Assembly: GCF_016907355.1 (NCBI RefSeq)
Contig: NZ_JAFBBW010000001.1
Coordinates: 3,410,001 to 3,474,000, forward strand
Direction: 5' to 3'
Source: Agromyces aurantiacus
Lineage (GTDB): Bacteria; Actinomycetota; Actinomycetes; Actinomycetales; Microbacteriaceae
Length of the DNA: 64,000 bases
Shown here: positions 8,379 through 15,853 of the stretch, one piece after another
Position numbering within the stretch: position 1 is the stretch's first letter
Layout of the letters: every line of letters starts with the position of its first letter
Notes under the pieces: generated by a model
Told to the model about the DNA's origin: nothing
The model's input: the letters and a program-made list of their open reading frames with translations, nothing else
Databases searched by the model: none
Made by a program: the position numbers and the translations under genes

Positions 8379-9136
8379 GCGAACGGTCGGACGGCGTGTC
8401 CGGCCGCGTCGAGCGCGGCGCGCACCGCACGTGCGAGGTCGACGGATCCGGGCGTATCGCCGTGCAGGCACAGCGAGTCAGGCGCGAGCTCGATGCGCGC
8501 GCCGTCGTCGGCGGCGAGGCCCCCGGTCTCGACGAGCTCGAGCGCACGGTCGGCCGCGGCGACGGGGTCGTGGACGACCGCGCCGGGCTCGTGGCGCGGC
8601 ACGAGCGTGCCGTCGGCGAGGTAGCCGCGGTCGATGAACGCCTCTCGCGCGTAGCGCAGCCCGGCCGACGCGGCGGCCCGCTCGAGCTCGCCGCCCGGCG
8701 CGCCGAGCACCACGAGCCCCTCGTCGAATCCGGCGAGCGCGTCGGCGACCGCGCTCGCCGCCGACGCATCGGCACCGAGCCGGTGGTAGAGCGCGCCGTG
8801 CGCCTTGACGTAGCGCACCCGGGTGCCGGCGGAGCGGGCCATCGCGACGAGCGCGCCCACCTGGTAGGCGACCTCGGCGGCCAGTTCGGCGGCCGACACC
8901 GCGAGCTCGCGCCGACCGAAACCGGCCCGGTCGCGATAGCCCGGGTGCGCGCCCAGCACCACGTCGTGCTCGGCCGAGAGCCGCGCGCTGCGCAGCATCG
9001 TGAGCGGGTCGCCCGCATGGAAGCCGCACGCGACGTTCGCGCTCGAGACGAGCGCGAACATGGCCTCGTCGTCGCCCATGCGCCACGCGCCGTACGACTC
9101 CCCGAGGTCGGCGTTGAGGTCGATCGCGTGCGGCAT
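8375..9136 (-). CDS. pxpA: 5-oxoprolinase subunit A (LamB/YcsF family)
   Basis: 253-residue LamB/YcsF-family protein with all family signatures: DLNADLGESYG at the N-terminus, ANVACGFHAGDP with candidate metal-binding His and Asp, HPGYRDRAGFGRR and KAHGALYH. It is the first gene of the pxpABC operon, which hydrolyses the damage product 5-oxoproline to glutamate with ATP. GGGAGC before ATG 9136 is a usable ribosome binding site. The 69-bp gap to the divergent sugar dehydrogenase gene probably carries both promoters. Confidence 0.9.
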   Translation of the reverse strand: MPHAIDLNADLGESYGAWRMGDDEAMFALVSSANVACGFHAGDPLTMLRSARLSAEHDVVLGAHPGYRDRAGFGRRELAVSAAELAAEVAYQVGALVAMARSAGTRVRYVKAHGALYHRLGADASAASAVADALAGFDEGLVVLGAPGGELERAAASAGLRYAREAFIDRGYLADGTLVPRHEPGAVVHDPVAAADRALELVETGGLAADDGARIELAPDSLCLHGDTPGSVDLARAVRAALDAAGHAVRPFA

Positions 9137-9205
9137 GCTCCCATTCTCACCCCGGGGTCGCGATGCGGCAGCCGCTCGCGCAGACTGGAGGCCGGGGGTG
9201 ATCGG

Positions 9206-10366
9206 ATGCGTCACGGCGCTCGGCGAAGGGCGATCGTCGCGGGCGTGCCCGCGGTCGCCGCACTCCTCGTCGCCGGATGCGCGACACCCTCCGATTCCGG
9301 CCCCGTCATCACGACCCCGTCCGCGTCGGCCCCGACGTCCACGGTCGCGCCCGGCACGACGACGCCGCCTCGGCTCGCGCCCGCCGGCACCCCCGAGACG
9401 ATCGCCGAGGGCCTCGACGCACCCTGGTCGATCCTGCGGCTGCCCGACGGGGGCGTGCTCGTGAGCGAACGCGATCGCGGCCGCATCGTCGAGGTGCTCG
9501 CCGACGGCACGCTCCGCGAGGCCGGGGTGGTCCCGGGCGTCGCCCCGGGCGGCGAGGGCGGCCTGCTCGGCCTCGCCTACCTGCCTGGCGACGGCGACGA
9601 CGCGGCATCCGTGTTCGCCTACCTCACGACCGAGGCCGACAACCGCATCGTGCGCATGCCGCTCACCGGCGAGCCGGGCGAACTCGGCCTCGGCGAGCCC
9701 GCGGTCGTGCTCGATGGGATCCCCCGCGGCTCGCGGCACAACGGCGGCCGGCTCGCGATCGGCCCCGACGGGTTCCTCTACGCCACGGCGGGCGATGCCG
9801 GGCGGACCGAGCTCGCCCAGGATCCCGGCTCCCTCGGCGGCAAGATCCTGCGGATGACCGCCGACGGCGCACCCGCGCCCGGCAATCCGTTCGGCACGCT
9901 CGTCTACACGCTCGGCCACCGCAACCCGCAGGGCCTCGCGTGGGATGCCGCGGGCGGCATGTGGGCGGCCGAGTTCGGCCAGGACACGTGGGACGAGCTG
10001 AACCGGATCGTCCCCGGCGGGAACTACGGCTGGCCCGTCGTGGAGGGACGCGCCGGCGACGACCGCTTCGCGGACCCCGCCGTGCAGTGGCCGACCGACG
10101 AGGCGAGCCCGAGCGGCATCGCCGTGGTCGGCGACACCGTCGTGATCGCCGCGCTGCGCGGCGAACGGCTGTGGTGGGCGAGCCCCGCGACCACCTCCCC
10201 GACGGAGGTCGTGGACGCGTACGACGGCGAGTTCGGGCGTTTCCGCGACGTCGTGCCGGGCCCCGACGGCGAGCTCTGGGCGATCACGAACAACACCGAC
10301 GGGCGCGGCTCCCCTCGCGAGGGCGACGACCGCCTGCTGCGCATCCGGCTGGAGGCGACCGGCTGA
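9206..10366 (+). CDS. PQQ-dependent sugar dehydrogenase-like lipoprotein (glucose/sorbosone dehydrogenase fold)
   Basis: 386 residues. A basic N-terminus and hydrophobic stretch end in the lipobox LVAGC (Cys near residue 25), followed by a Ser/Thr/Pro-rich linker, so this is a predicted membrane-anchored extracellular lipoprotein. The remainder is a six-bladed beta-propeller of the GSDH family: LDAPWSILRLPDGGVLVSERDRG, GGEGGLLGLAYLP, GSRHNGGRLAIGPDGFLYATAGDAG and HRNPQGLAWD. Soluble members oxidise aldose sugars with PQQ; no PQQ biosynthesis gene is present in the window. It stands alone with its own promoter region. Confidence 0.85.
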   Translation: MRHGARRRAIVAGVPAVAALLVAGCATPSDSGPVITTPSASAPTSTVAPGTTTPPRLAPAGTPETIAEGLDAPWSILRLPDGGVLVSERDRGRIVEVLADGTLREAGVVPGVAPGGEGGLLGLAYLPGDGDDAASVFAYLTTEADNRIVRMPLTGEPGELGLGEPAVVLDGIPRGSRHNGGRLAIGPDGFLYATAGDAGRTELAQDPGSLGGKILRMTADGAPAPGNPFGTLVYTLGHRNPQGLAWDAAGGMWAAEFGQDTWDELNRIVPGGNYGWPVVEGRAGDDRFADPAVQWPTDEASPSGIAVVGDTVVIAALRGERLWWASPATTSPTEVVDAYDGEFGRFRDVVPGPDGELWAITNNTDGRGSPREGDDRLLRIRLEATG

Positions 10367-10406
10367 GCCCCGTGCCGACGCCGGTCGTGGGCGTTATCCT
10401 CATCCC

Positions 10407-10946
10407 ATGGCGGAACTCGACCGGGTTCGGATCTGGGCGGAGGCGCTCATCGCCCTGCACCTCGATCCGGCCGCCTGGAGCTTCGGCTTCGACAATGCCA
10501 AGAAGCGCGCCGGGCTGTGCAACTACACCGAGCGGCGCATCTCGGTCTCGCGCTACCTCGCCGCGCGCTACGACGACGACGAGATCCACCAGATCCTGCT
10601 GCACGAGGTCGCGCACGCCATGGCCGGCCCCCGCGCCGGGCACGGCCCGAAGTGGGCGCGCATCGCCGCCGAGATCGGCTACGTCGGGCGACGCACGCAC
10701 GACGGCGCGGTCGCGCACGAGCTGGCCCCGTGGGTCGGGCGCTGCCCCGCGGGCCACGAGCACTTCCGCTACCGTGCGCCGTCACGACCGCTCAGCTGCG
10801 GACTGTGCCGCCGCGGCTTCGACCACTCCAACCTCATCGTGTGGCGGCGCCGCGAGATCACCGAGGCGATGCGGCGGGCCGCCGCGGCCGCGGCGGCCGA
10901 CCCGGCCGCGCTCCGCCCGGCGTCACCGCCCCCGCCGAGCCGATAG
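10407..10946 (+). CDS. SprT-like zinc metalloprotease domain protein
   Basis: 179 residues. The HExxH zinc motif is in LLHEVAHAMAGP (about residues 68-79), preceded by the SprT-type DEIHQILL, and followed by a short zinc-ribbon with CPAGH and CGLC pairs. Prokaryotic SprT-like proteins are poorly characterised relatives of the eukaryotic protease SPRTN. TATCCT (10395-10400) lies 6 nt before ATG 10407, indicating a leaderless message. The next gene starts 9 bp downstream but has its own TAGGTT box, so the two may be only partly coupled. Confidence 0.82.
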   Translation: MAELDRVRIWAEALIALHLDPAAWSFGFDNAKKRAGLCNYTERRISVSRYLAARYDDDEIHQILLHEVAHAMAGPRAGHGPKWARIAAEIGYVGRRTHDGAVAHELAPWVGRCPAGHEHFRYRAPSRPLSCGLCRRGFDHSNLIVWRRREITEAMRRAAAAAAADPAALRPASPPPPSR

Positions 10947-10955
10947 GTTGGTGCG

Positions 10956-11570
10956 GTGCCCGTCTCGACCGTCTCGATCCCCGTCGGCCAGTGGTTCACC
11001 GATGACAGCGGCCGGTGGTGGTTCGACTCCGGCTCGTTCGCGCTCGACTTCGCCTACACCGGGGCGATCCGCGTCGCCGTCGCCCCCGAGCGCCTGCACG
11101 GCCCCGACGACCTGACGGCGTGGATGCGCGAGCGGTTCCCGATGCCCGTCGGCGCCGCGCGATCGCGCGACCTGTTCGACGCGGTGTCGCTGCGCGACGC
11201 GATCGGCCGGCTCGCGCTCGCCGCCGGGCGCGGCGAGGAGCTTCGCGCGCCCGACATCGACCTCGTCAACCTCTACGCGGCCACGCCCGACATCCCGCCG
11301 ACGCTCGCGGGCGGCTCGCGCCAGGCCGGGCGGTCGGTGCAGACCGTCGGCCAGGCGCTCTCGACGATCGCGCGCGACGCCGTGGACTGCTTCGGCCCCG
11401 CCAACGACGGCCGCGTGCGCATCTGCGCGGGCGGCTGCGGCATCGTCTACCTCGACACCTCGCGCGCCGCGAGCCGGCGGTGGTGCTCGATGCAGCGGTG
11501 CGGCAATCGCGCGAAGGTCCGCGCGCACCGCGCGCGGAAGTCGGGCAAGGTCGCACTCACGGCGGCCTGA
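10956..11570 (+). CDS. CGNR zinc-finger protein (ABATE domain)
   Basis: 204 residues. The last 45 residues carry the CGNR zinc finger: CAGGCGIVYLDTSRAASRRWCSMQRCGNRAK with four conserved cysteines. The N-terminal part is the stress-associated ABATE-type domain (SGSFALDFAYTG near residue 28). The family is regarded as transcriptional regulators, with no defined ligand here. GTG 10956 follows TAGGTT (10944-10949) by 6 nt, so a leaderless transcript starting at the GTG is likely, with its -10 inside the 3' end of the SprT-like gene. Confidence 0.83.
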   Translation: MPVSTVSIPVGQWFTDDSGRWWFDSGSFALDFAYTGAIRVAVAPERLHGPDDLTAWMRERFPMPVGAARSRDLFDAVSLRDAIGRLALAAGRGEELRAPDIDLVNLYAATPDIPPTLAGGSRQAGRSVQTVGQALSTIARDAVDCFGPANDGRVRICAGGCGIVYLDTSRAASRRWCSMQRCGNRAKVRAHRARKSGKVALTAA

Positions 11571-11615
11571 TCCGGCGAGCGCCCAGCGCTCCCCCGCGGC
11601 GGGATCCGCTGCTCC

Positions 11616-12191
11616 TCAGCGCTCCCGGACGACCCGGGCGGTCGCCGCCTCGTCGCGCGCCGCCGCCCGGCGCAGCACGGCGGGGTCGACGCCCGCCGCG
11701 ACGGCCTCGCGGCCCGCGACCGAGGCCGTGGCCAGGTGCGCGACCGCGCGGCGCAGCCCCGCGTACGCGAACGACGCGACGGCCGCCTCGGGCGACGTGT
11801 CGTCGATGCCGAGCTCGGTGAGCGCGTCGACGACGGCGCCCGCGGCGAGCACGTCGTCGGCCGCGAACCCGCCGTCGGCACGCCCCGCGGCGACGATCGC
11901 GAGGTACGAGCGCCGGCCGAGCCGTTCCTGGTCGGCGAGGATCCAGGCCGCGGCGGCGGCCGCGTCGCGCAGGCCGGCGACGAGCACCGCCGCGCCGGGT
12001 GCGGCCGCGAGGGCCTCGGCGGGAACGGGCGGTGCGGCCTCGCCGTCGGGCGCGGCATCCGCCACCTGGTCGACCCAGACGAGCACGTCGGCGGCGCCCG
12101 CGATGCGGCGCGCACCCTCGGCGCCCTGGTCGAATCGCACCTGGTACCTGGCCTGCGCGGCCGGATCGCCCGCCGGCGTCATCTCGCTCAC
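11616..12191 (-). CDS. 2-phosphosulfolactate phosphatase (ComB)-like protein, diverged
   Basis: 191 residues. The start ARYQVRFDQGAEGARRIAGAADVLVWVD and the end DTSPEAAVASFAYAGLRRAVAHLATASVAGRE with ARDEAAT resemble actinobacterial ComB-family proteins. The segment after VWVD, where ComB proteins normally have a Leu-Ser-Phe-Ser-Thr motif, reads QVADAAPDGEA here, so phosphatase activity is doubtful. GTG 12191 is 6 nt downstream of TACCCT on the minus strand, a leaderless pattern. It is divergent from an SDR gene and no sulfolactate or coenzyme M gene is nearby. Confidence 0.6.
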   Translation of the reverse strand: MSEMTPAGDPAAQARYQVRFDQGAEGARRIAGAADVLVWVDQVADAAPDGEAAPPVPAEALAAAPGAAVLVAGLRDAAAAAAWILADQERLGRRSYLAIVAAGRADGGFAADDVLAAGAVVDALTELGIDDTSPEAAVASFAYAGLRRAVAHLATASVAGREAVAAGVDPAVLRRAAARDEAATARVVRER

Positions 12192-12241
12192 CGCGACAGG
12201 GTACGCGATCGGCCGGGGCCCGGCCCTCGTAGGGTGGATGC

Positions 12242-13006
12242 ATGACCTCGCATGTCGACGCCAGGCCCGTGACCGTCATCACCGGCGGAGGCCGCGGCAT
12301 CGGCGCAGCGATCGCCGAACGCCTCGCCGCCGACGGGCACGACCTGCTCCTGACCTACCGCGAGCGCGCCGACGAGGCCGAGCGCGTCGCCGACGGATGC
12401 CGCGCGGCCGGCGCCCGCGTCGAGCTGCTGCAGGTCGACCTCGCCGACCTCGACGCGGCCGCGCAGGTCGTGCCCGAGGCCGTCCGGCGGTTCGGGCGGG
12501 TCACGGGGCTCGTGAACAACGCCGGGATCACCGGCCGCATCGGGCCCTTCCTCGACGGCTCGATCGAGGAGTCCGAGCTGGTGTTCCGCATCAACGTGCT
12601 CGCACCCATGGTGCTGTGCCGCGCCGCGATCGCGCACATGGCGACGGACCACGGCGGCGCCGGCGGGGCGATCGTGAACATCTCCTCGGGTGCGGCGACG
12701 CACGGCGCACCCGACACGTACATCCCGTACGCCGCGAGCAAGGCCGCCGTGAACATCATGAGCGTCGGCCTCGCGAAGGAGTTCGCGTCGGCGGGCGTGC
12801 GCGTGAACACCGTCTCGCCGGGCACCACGCGCACCGAGATCCACGCGGCGGCCGGGCGGCCGAACGCGCCCGAGGAGCGCGCGGCGGGCATCCCGATGCG
12901 CCGGCCCGGGGAGCCGCACGAGATCGCCGGCGCGGTCGCGTGGCTGCTCTCCGCCGACGCGTCGTACACGACGGGTGCCGACATCCGCGTCTCCGGGGGC
13001 AAGTAG
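12242..13006 (+). CDS. SDR-family oxidoreductase
   Basis: 254 residues, a classical short-chain dehydrogenase. The cofactor loop is TGGGRGIG (about residues 15-22), NNAGITG lies in the core, and the catalytic set Ser (ISSGAA) and YAASK carries the Tyr and Lys. The C-terminal SGGK end resembles the FabG/glucose-dehydrogenase group. The basic, Arg-bearing end of beta-2 (TYRERAD) suggests NADP(H). The substrate cannot be inferred. TAGGGT (12230-12235) is 6 nt before ATG 12242, so the message is probably leaderless. It stands alone, divergent from the ComB-like gene. Confidence 0.87.
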   Translation: MTSHVDARPVTVITGGGRGIGAAIAERLAADGHDLLLTYRERADEAERVADGCRAAGARVELLQVDLADLDAAAQVVPEAVRRFGRVTGLVNNAGITGRIGPFLDGSIEESELVFRINVLAPMVLCRAAIAHMATDHGGAGGAIVNISSGAATHGAPDTYIPYAASKAAVNIMSVGLAKEFASAGVRVNTVSPGTTRTEIHAAAGRPNAPEERAAGIPMRRPGEPHEIAGAVAWLLSADASYTTGADIRVSGGK

Positions 13007-13061
13007 CCGGGGGCCGCCCGGCGCCCGGGGCTGCTCGAAGGGGCGGCGGCGGTCTGCGCCG

Positions 13062-14342
13062 TCAGCGGTGCAGCGCCGCGTAGTGCGCGAGCGCCTCGGC
13101 GTCGCTCGCACGGGCGGCCGCGCGGCGTGCCGCGTCGAGTGCGGCGACGGGGTCGGCCTCGCGCCGCGCGATGCCGAGCTGCCGCTCCGCCTCGGCCAGG
13201 CGCGTACGGGCGTCGGCACCGACGAAGGCGCGGGCCCGTTCCATCGCGCCCTGCGCGACCGCGATCTGGCTCTCGGCGATCGCGAGGGCGCCCGGCAGCG
13301 CATCGCGCGCCCCGTCGAGCCGCTGCTCGGCGCGCCGGGCGGTCGCACGCGCCACCTCGAGGCGGTCCCGCGCGGCGCGGAGGCGGTCGCGCTCGGCGAA
13401 CGGGTCGGCGGCCCGCTCCTCTCGGCCGACGAGCATCGGCGAGAGCTCGCCGATCGCGGCGGCGAGCGCGGCGCCCGCGTCGGGATCCGTGGCCCCGTCG
13501 CGTTCGCGGCGCGCGGCCACGAGGTCGACGTCGAGCGCGGTGGCCTCCGCGGCCGCGTCCTGCGCGGCCGCGGCGAGGTCGAGCTCGACGCGTTCGACCG
13601 AGGCGAGCTCGGCCTCGGCGCGGTCGAGCGCGTGCGCCGCGCGGCCGAGCACGTCGGCGACCGGCCGGGCGGCGGCGACCGGCGTCGCGGGCGCGCCGAG
13701 CCGGCTCTCGGCCTCCTCGAGCGCCGCGGCGGCGCCCTCCAGGTCGCGGTCGGCCCGCGCGAGCGCGCCGTACGCTCCGGCGAGCGCCGATGCCGAGAAC
13801 CGCGTGCCCAGTCGCGCGAGGGCGGACGCGCCATCCGCTCGGCGCGCCGCCAGCCGTGTCGCGCGCTCGCGCTGCACGGGAGCCTCGTCGGCCGCGCCGC
13901 GCTCGGCCGCACGGCGGCCGGCGAGCCCCGCACCGGCCTCGGCGAGCGCGTGCTCGACGGAGTCGCACAGCGAGGCGATGCGCGCACTGCGGGCGCGGCG
14001 CGCGGCCGCCGGATCGTGTTCGGCCTCGTCGAGGCGCTGCTGGAGCAGGAACGCCTCGCGCAGCCGGCCCCGGGCCTGCTCCACGGTCGAGGCGAGCTCG
14101 CGCGCGGCCTCGGCGCCGAACTGGGCCTCGGTGAAGCGGACCTCCTGCTCGGCGTCGCGCACCGCCTCGTCGGCGTGCACGAGCCTCGCCTTGGCCGAGC
14201 GCTCGAACGCGCGGGCGGCATCGGCGTCGCGCGCCTCGCGCCTCGAACCCAGCCGGCGGAACCCGATGATGCCCGCCGCGAACGCGATCGCCGCGGCGCC
14301 GAACACCACGAGCGAGGGCAGCCACTCCAGACCGTCGGGCAT
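13062..14342 (-). CDS. membrane-anchored coiled-coil protein resembling the C-terminal part of TPM-domain proteins
   Basis: 426 residues. One N-terminal transmembrane helix (LVVFGAAAIAFAAGIIGF, about residues 11-28) is followed by an almost uninterrupted Ala/Arg/Glu-rich coiled coil. The end ARTRLAEAERQLGIARREADPVAALDAARRA resembles the tail of actinobacterial TPM-domain proteins, but the phosphatase-like TPM domain that normally precedes the helix is absent and none is encoded upstream. TAGGCT lies 6 nt before ATG 14342 on the minus strand. A scaffold or cell-envelope role is possible; no function can be assigned. Confidence 0.68.
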   Translation of the reverse strand: MPDGLEWLPSLVVFGAAAIAFAAGIIGFRRLGSRREARDADAARAFERSAKARLVHADEAVRDAEQEVRFTEAQFGAEAARELASTVEQARGRLREAFLLQQRLDEAEHDPAAARRARSARIASLCDSVEHALAEAGAGLAGRRAAERGAADEAPVQRERATRLAARRADGASALARLGTRFSASALAGAYGALARADRDLEGAAAALEEAESRLGAPATPVAAARPVADVLGRAAHALDRAEAELASVERVELDLAAAAQDAAAEATALDVDLVAARRERDGATDPDAGAALAAAIGELSPMLVGREERAADPFAERDRLRAARDRLEVARATARRAEQRLDGARDALPGALAIAESQIAVAQGAMERARAFVGADARTRLAEAERQLGIARREADPVAALDAARRAAARASDAEALAHYAALHR

Positions 14343-14389
14343 GGCGCGAGCCTAGCCTGACCGCCGGCAGGATGCCCTAGGGTCGAGCC

Positions 14390-14905
14390 ATGCGGGTGCT
14401 GCTGAAGCTGACCCTCGACTGCGATGCGGATGCGGCGTGGCGCGCCATCCGCAGCCCCGCCGTGCTGCGCGAGGTCGTCGCGCCCTGGCTCGACTTCGAG
14501 TCGCTCGAGGCGGGCGGGTTCCCCGCGACCTGGCCCGAGGGCGCCCACCGGCTGCGCGCGCTGGCGTTCGGCACCGCGCCGATCGGCGAGGAGGTCATCG
14601 ACGTGTCGTACCCGGGCGGCCTCCCGCCCGGCGTGCGGATGCTGCGCGACGGCGGCGGCGCCCTCACCGGTCCGCTCTCCGCGTTCCGCACCTGGGACCA
14701 CCGCATGGCCGTCTCGGCGCTGCCCGACGGGCGCACCCTCTACCGCGACCAGCTGCGCGCGAGCGCCGGGCCCGTGCTCGACGCGCTGCTCTGGTACCCG
14801 ACCTGGGCGTTCTGGCAGTGGCGCGGCGTGCGCCTGAGGCAGCTCGCGCCCACCTGGGCGTTCGACCCGCCCGGCACGGCTGATGCCGCGAGGGCCGTCG
14901 CATGA
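14390..14905 (+). CDS. SRPBCC-like protein
   Basis: 171 residues with the START/SRPBCC beginning (LLKLTLDCDADAAWRAIRSPAVLREVVAPW), typical of small hydrophobic-ligand-binding helix-grip proteins. No catalytic residues are evident. TAGGGT (14378-14383) is 6 nt before the ATG. The stop overlaps the start of the next gene by 4 nt (ATGA), so the pair is translationally coupled, suggesting both work on the same unknown ligand. Confidence 0.66.
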   Translation: MRVLLKLTLDCDADAAWRAIRSPAVLREVVAPWLDFESLEAGGFPATWPEGAHRLRALAFGTAPIGEEVIDVSYPGGLPPGVRMLRDGGGALTGPLSAFRTWDHRMAVSALPDGRTLYRDQLRASAGPVLDALLWYPTWAFWQWRGVRLRQLAPTWAFDPPGTADAARAVA

Positions 14906-15531
14906 CCGCGACGCTCGGCGCGCTGCAGCTGCAGGACTGGCGGCGCCGCGTGTTCGGGCTCTACGCGGGCGTGCGGCATCTCAGCCTCCACGACCCCGCC
15001 GAGGGCCACGAGCTCTGGCGGTCGGGCCGCGACGAGCTGTTCGCGGGGCATCCGCAGTCGCCGCTGCTGCCCGACGACCGCGCCCGGTTCACGGGGCTGA
15101 CCGTGTCGCGCTACGACCCCGACTGGCGTTTCGTGCTCGAGGTGCACCGCGCCGAGGAACCCGTGCGGATGGTGGTCGACGATTCCAGCGACGGCGCCAT
15201 CCCGTTCTCGCTCGTCGGCACCGTGCGGATCCCCTACCTCGGCACGCTCGACGTGTGGCGCCTGCGCACCTATGGCGGCGGCCTCTTCCTGCCCGTCAAG
15301 GACTCGCTCGCCGGCCAGCCGGGCGGCACCTACGGCGGCGGCCGGTACCTGCTCGACACCATCAAGGGCGCCGATCTCGGCTCCGCGGGCGACGACGACG
15401 CGCTCGTCATCGACTTCAACTTCGCGTACAACCCGTCGTGCGCCTACGACCCGTCCTGGTCGTGCCCGCTCGCGCCGGCAGGAAACACGGTGGCCGTCGA
15501 GATCCCGGTCGGCGAGCGGATGCCGCGCTGA
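14902..15531 (+). CDS. DUF1684 domain protein
   Basis: 209 residues with the DUF1684 signature near the C-terminus: PGGTYGGGRYLLDTIKGAD, VIDFNFAYNPSCAYDPSWSCPLAP. The family is widespread in actinobacteria, haloarchaea and Bacteroidetes and has no established biochemical role. It overlaps the SRPBCC-like gene by 4 nt and has no promoter of its own. Inverted repeats begin at its stop codon. Confidence 0.82.
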   Translation: MTATLGALQLQDWRRRVFGLYAGVRHLSLHDPAEGHELWRSGRDELFAGHPQSPLLPDDRARFTGLTVSRYDPDWRFVLEVHRAEEPVRMVVDDSSDGAIPFSLVGTVRIPYLGTLDVWRLRTYGGGLFLPVKDSLAGQPGGTYGGGRYLLDTIKGADLGSAGDDDALVIDFNFAYNPSCAYDPSWSCPLAPAGNTVAVEIPVGERMPR

Positions 15532-15666
15532 GCGCTCCTGCACCGCCGGCGCTTCGTGCCATCCGCCATGTGCGCAATTCAGGAGCGCACGGCGTGTCGC
15601 GGCCGCGCACCCGGCGTGTCGTGCCGACACCCCGCACAGCTTCCTGAATTCCGCTCCTGCTATGGT
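15532..15666. promoter_or_regulatory. CGCTCCTG/CAGGAGCG repeat cluster and promoter region of the DEAD-box helicase gene
   Basis: The 322-bp gap before the helicase has no gene. GCGCTCCTG (15532-15540) pairs with CAGGAGCGC (15580-15588); AATTCAGGA (15576-15584) pairs with TCCTGAATT (15642-15650); and CGCTCCTG recurs at 15653-15660 immediately before a probable -10 TATGGT (15661-15666). If that -10 is used the leader is about 180 nt long. The repeats could be protein-binding sites or alternative RNA structures for read-through transcripts. Confidence 0.45.
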
Positions 15667-15853
15667 GGTCTCCGGCGAGCGCGACGATCGCGCCGCCTGC
15701 GTCGTAGACACGCTTCCGGGCCCAGCGCCCGTCGACTTCATACGGCGAACGGATTCGCCGACCGGCGTCTTCGCCATTCCCTCCCATCGCCGGGTCTCGA
15801 CCTGCCGCCGCGCGGCTCGACCCTGCTGGGTGCCTTCCCGATCGGAACCCCCT

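Noticed and set aside
15641..15666. TTCCTG as a -35 for the helicase -10 TATGGT
   Set aside because: The spacer would be only 14 bp and the hexamer is poor, so I list only the -10 as probable.
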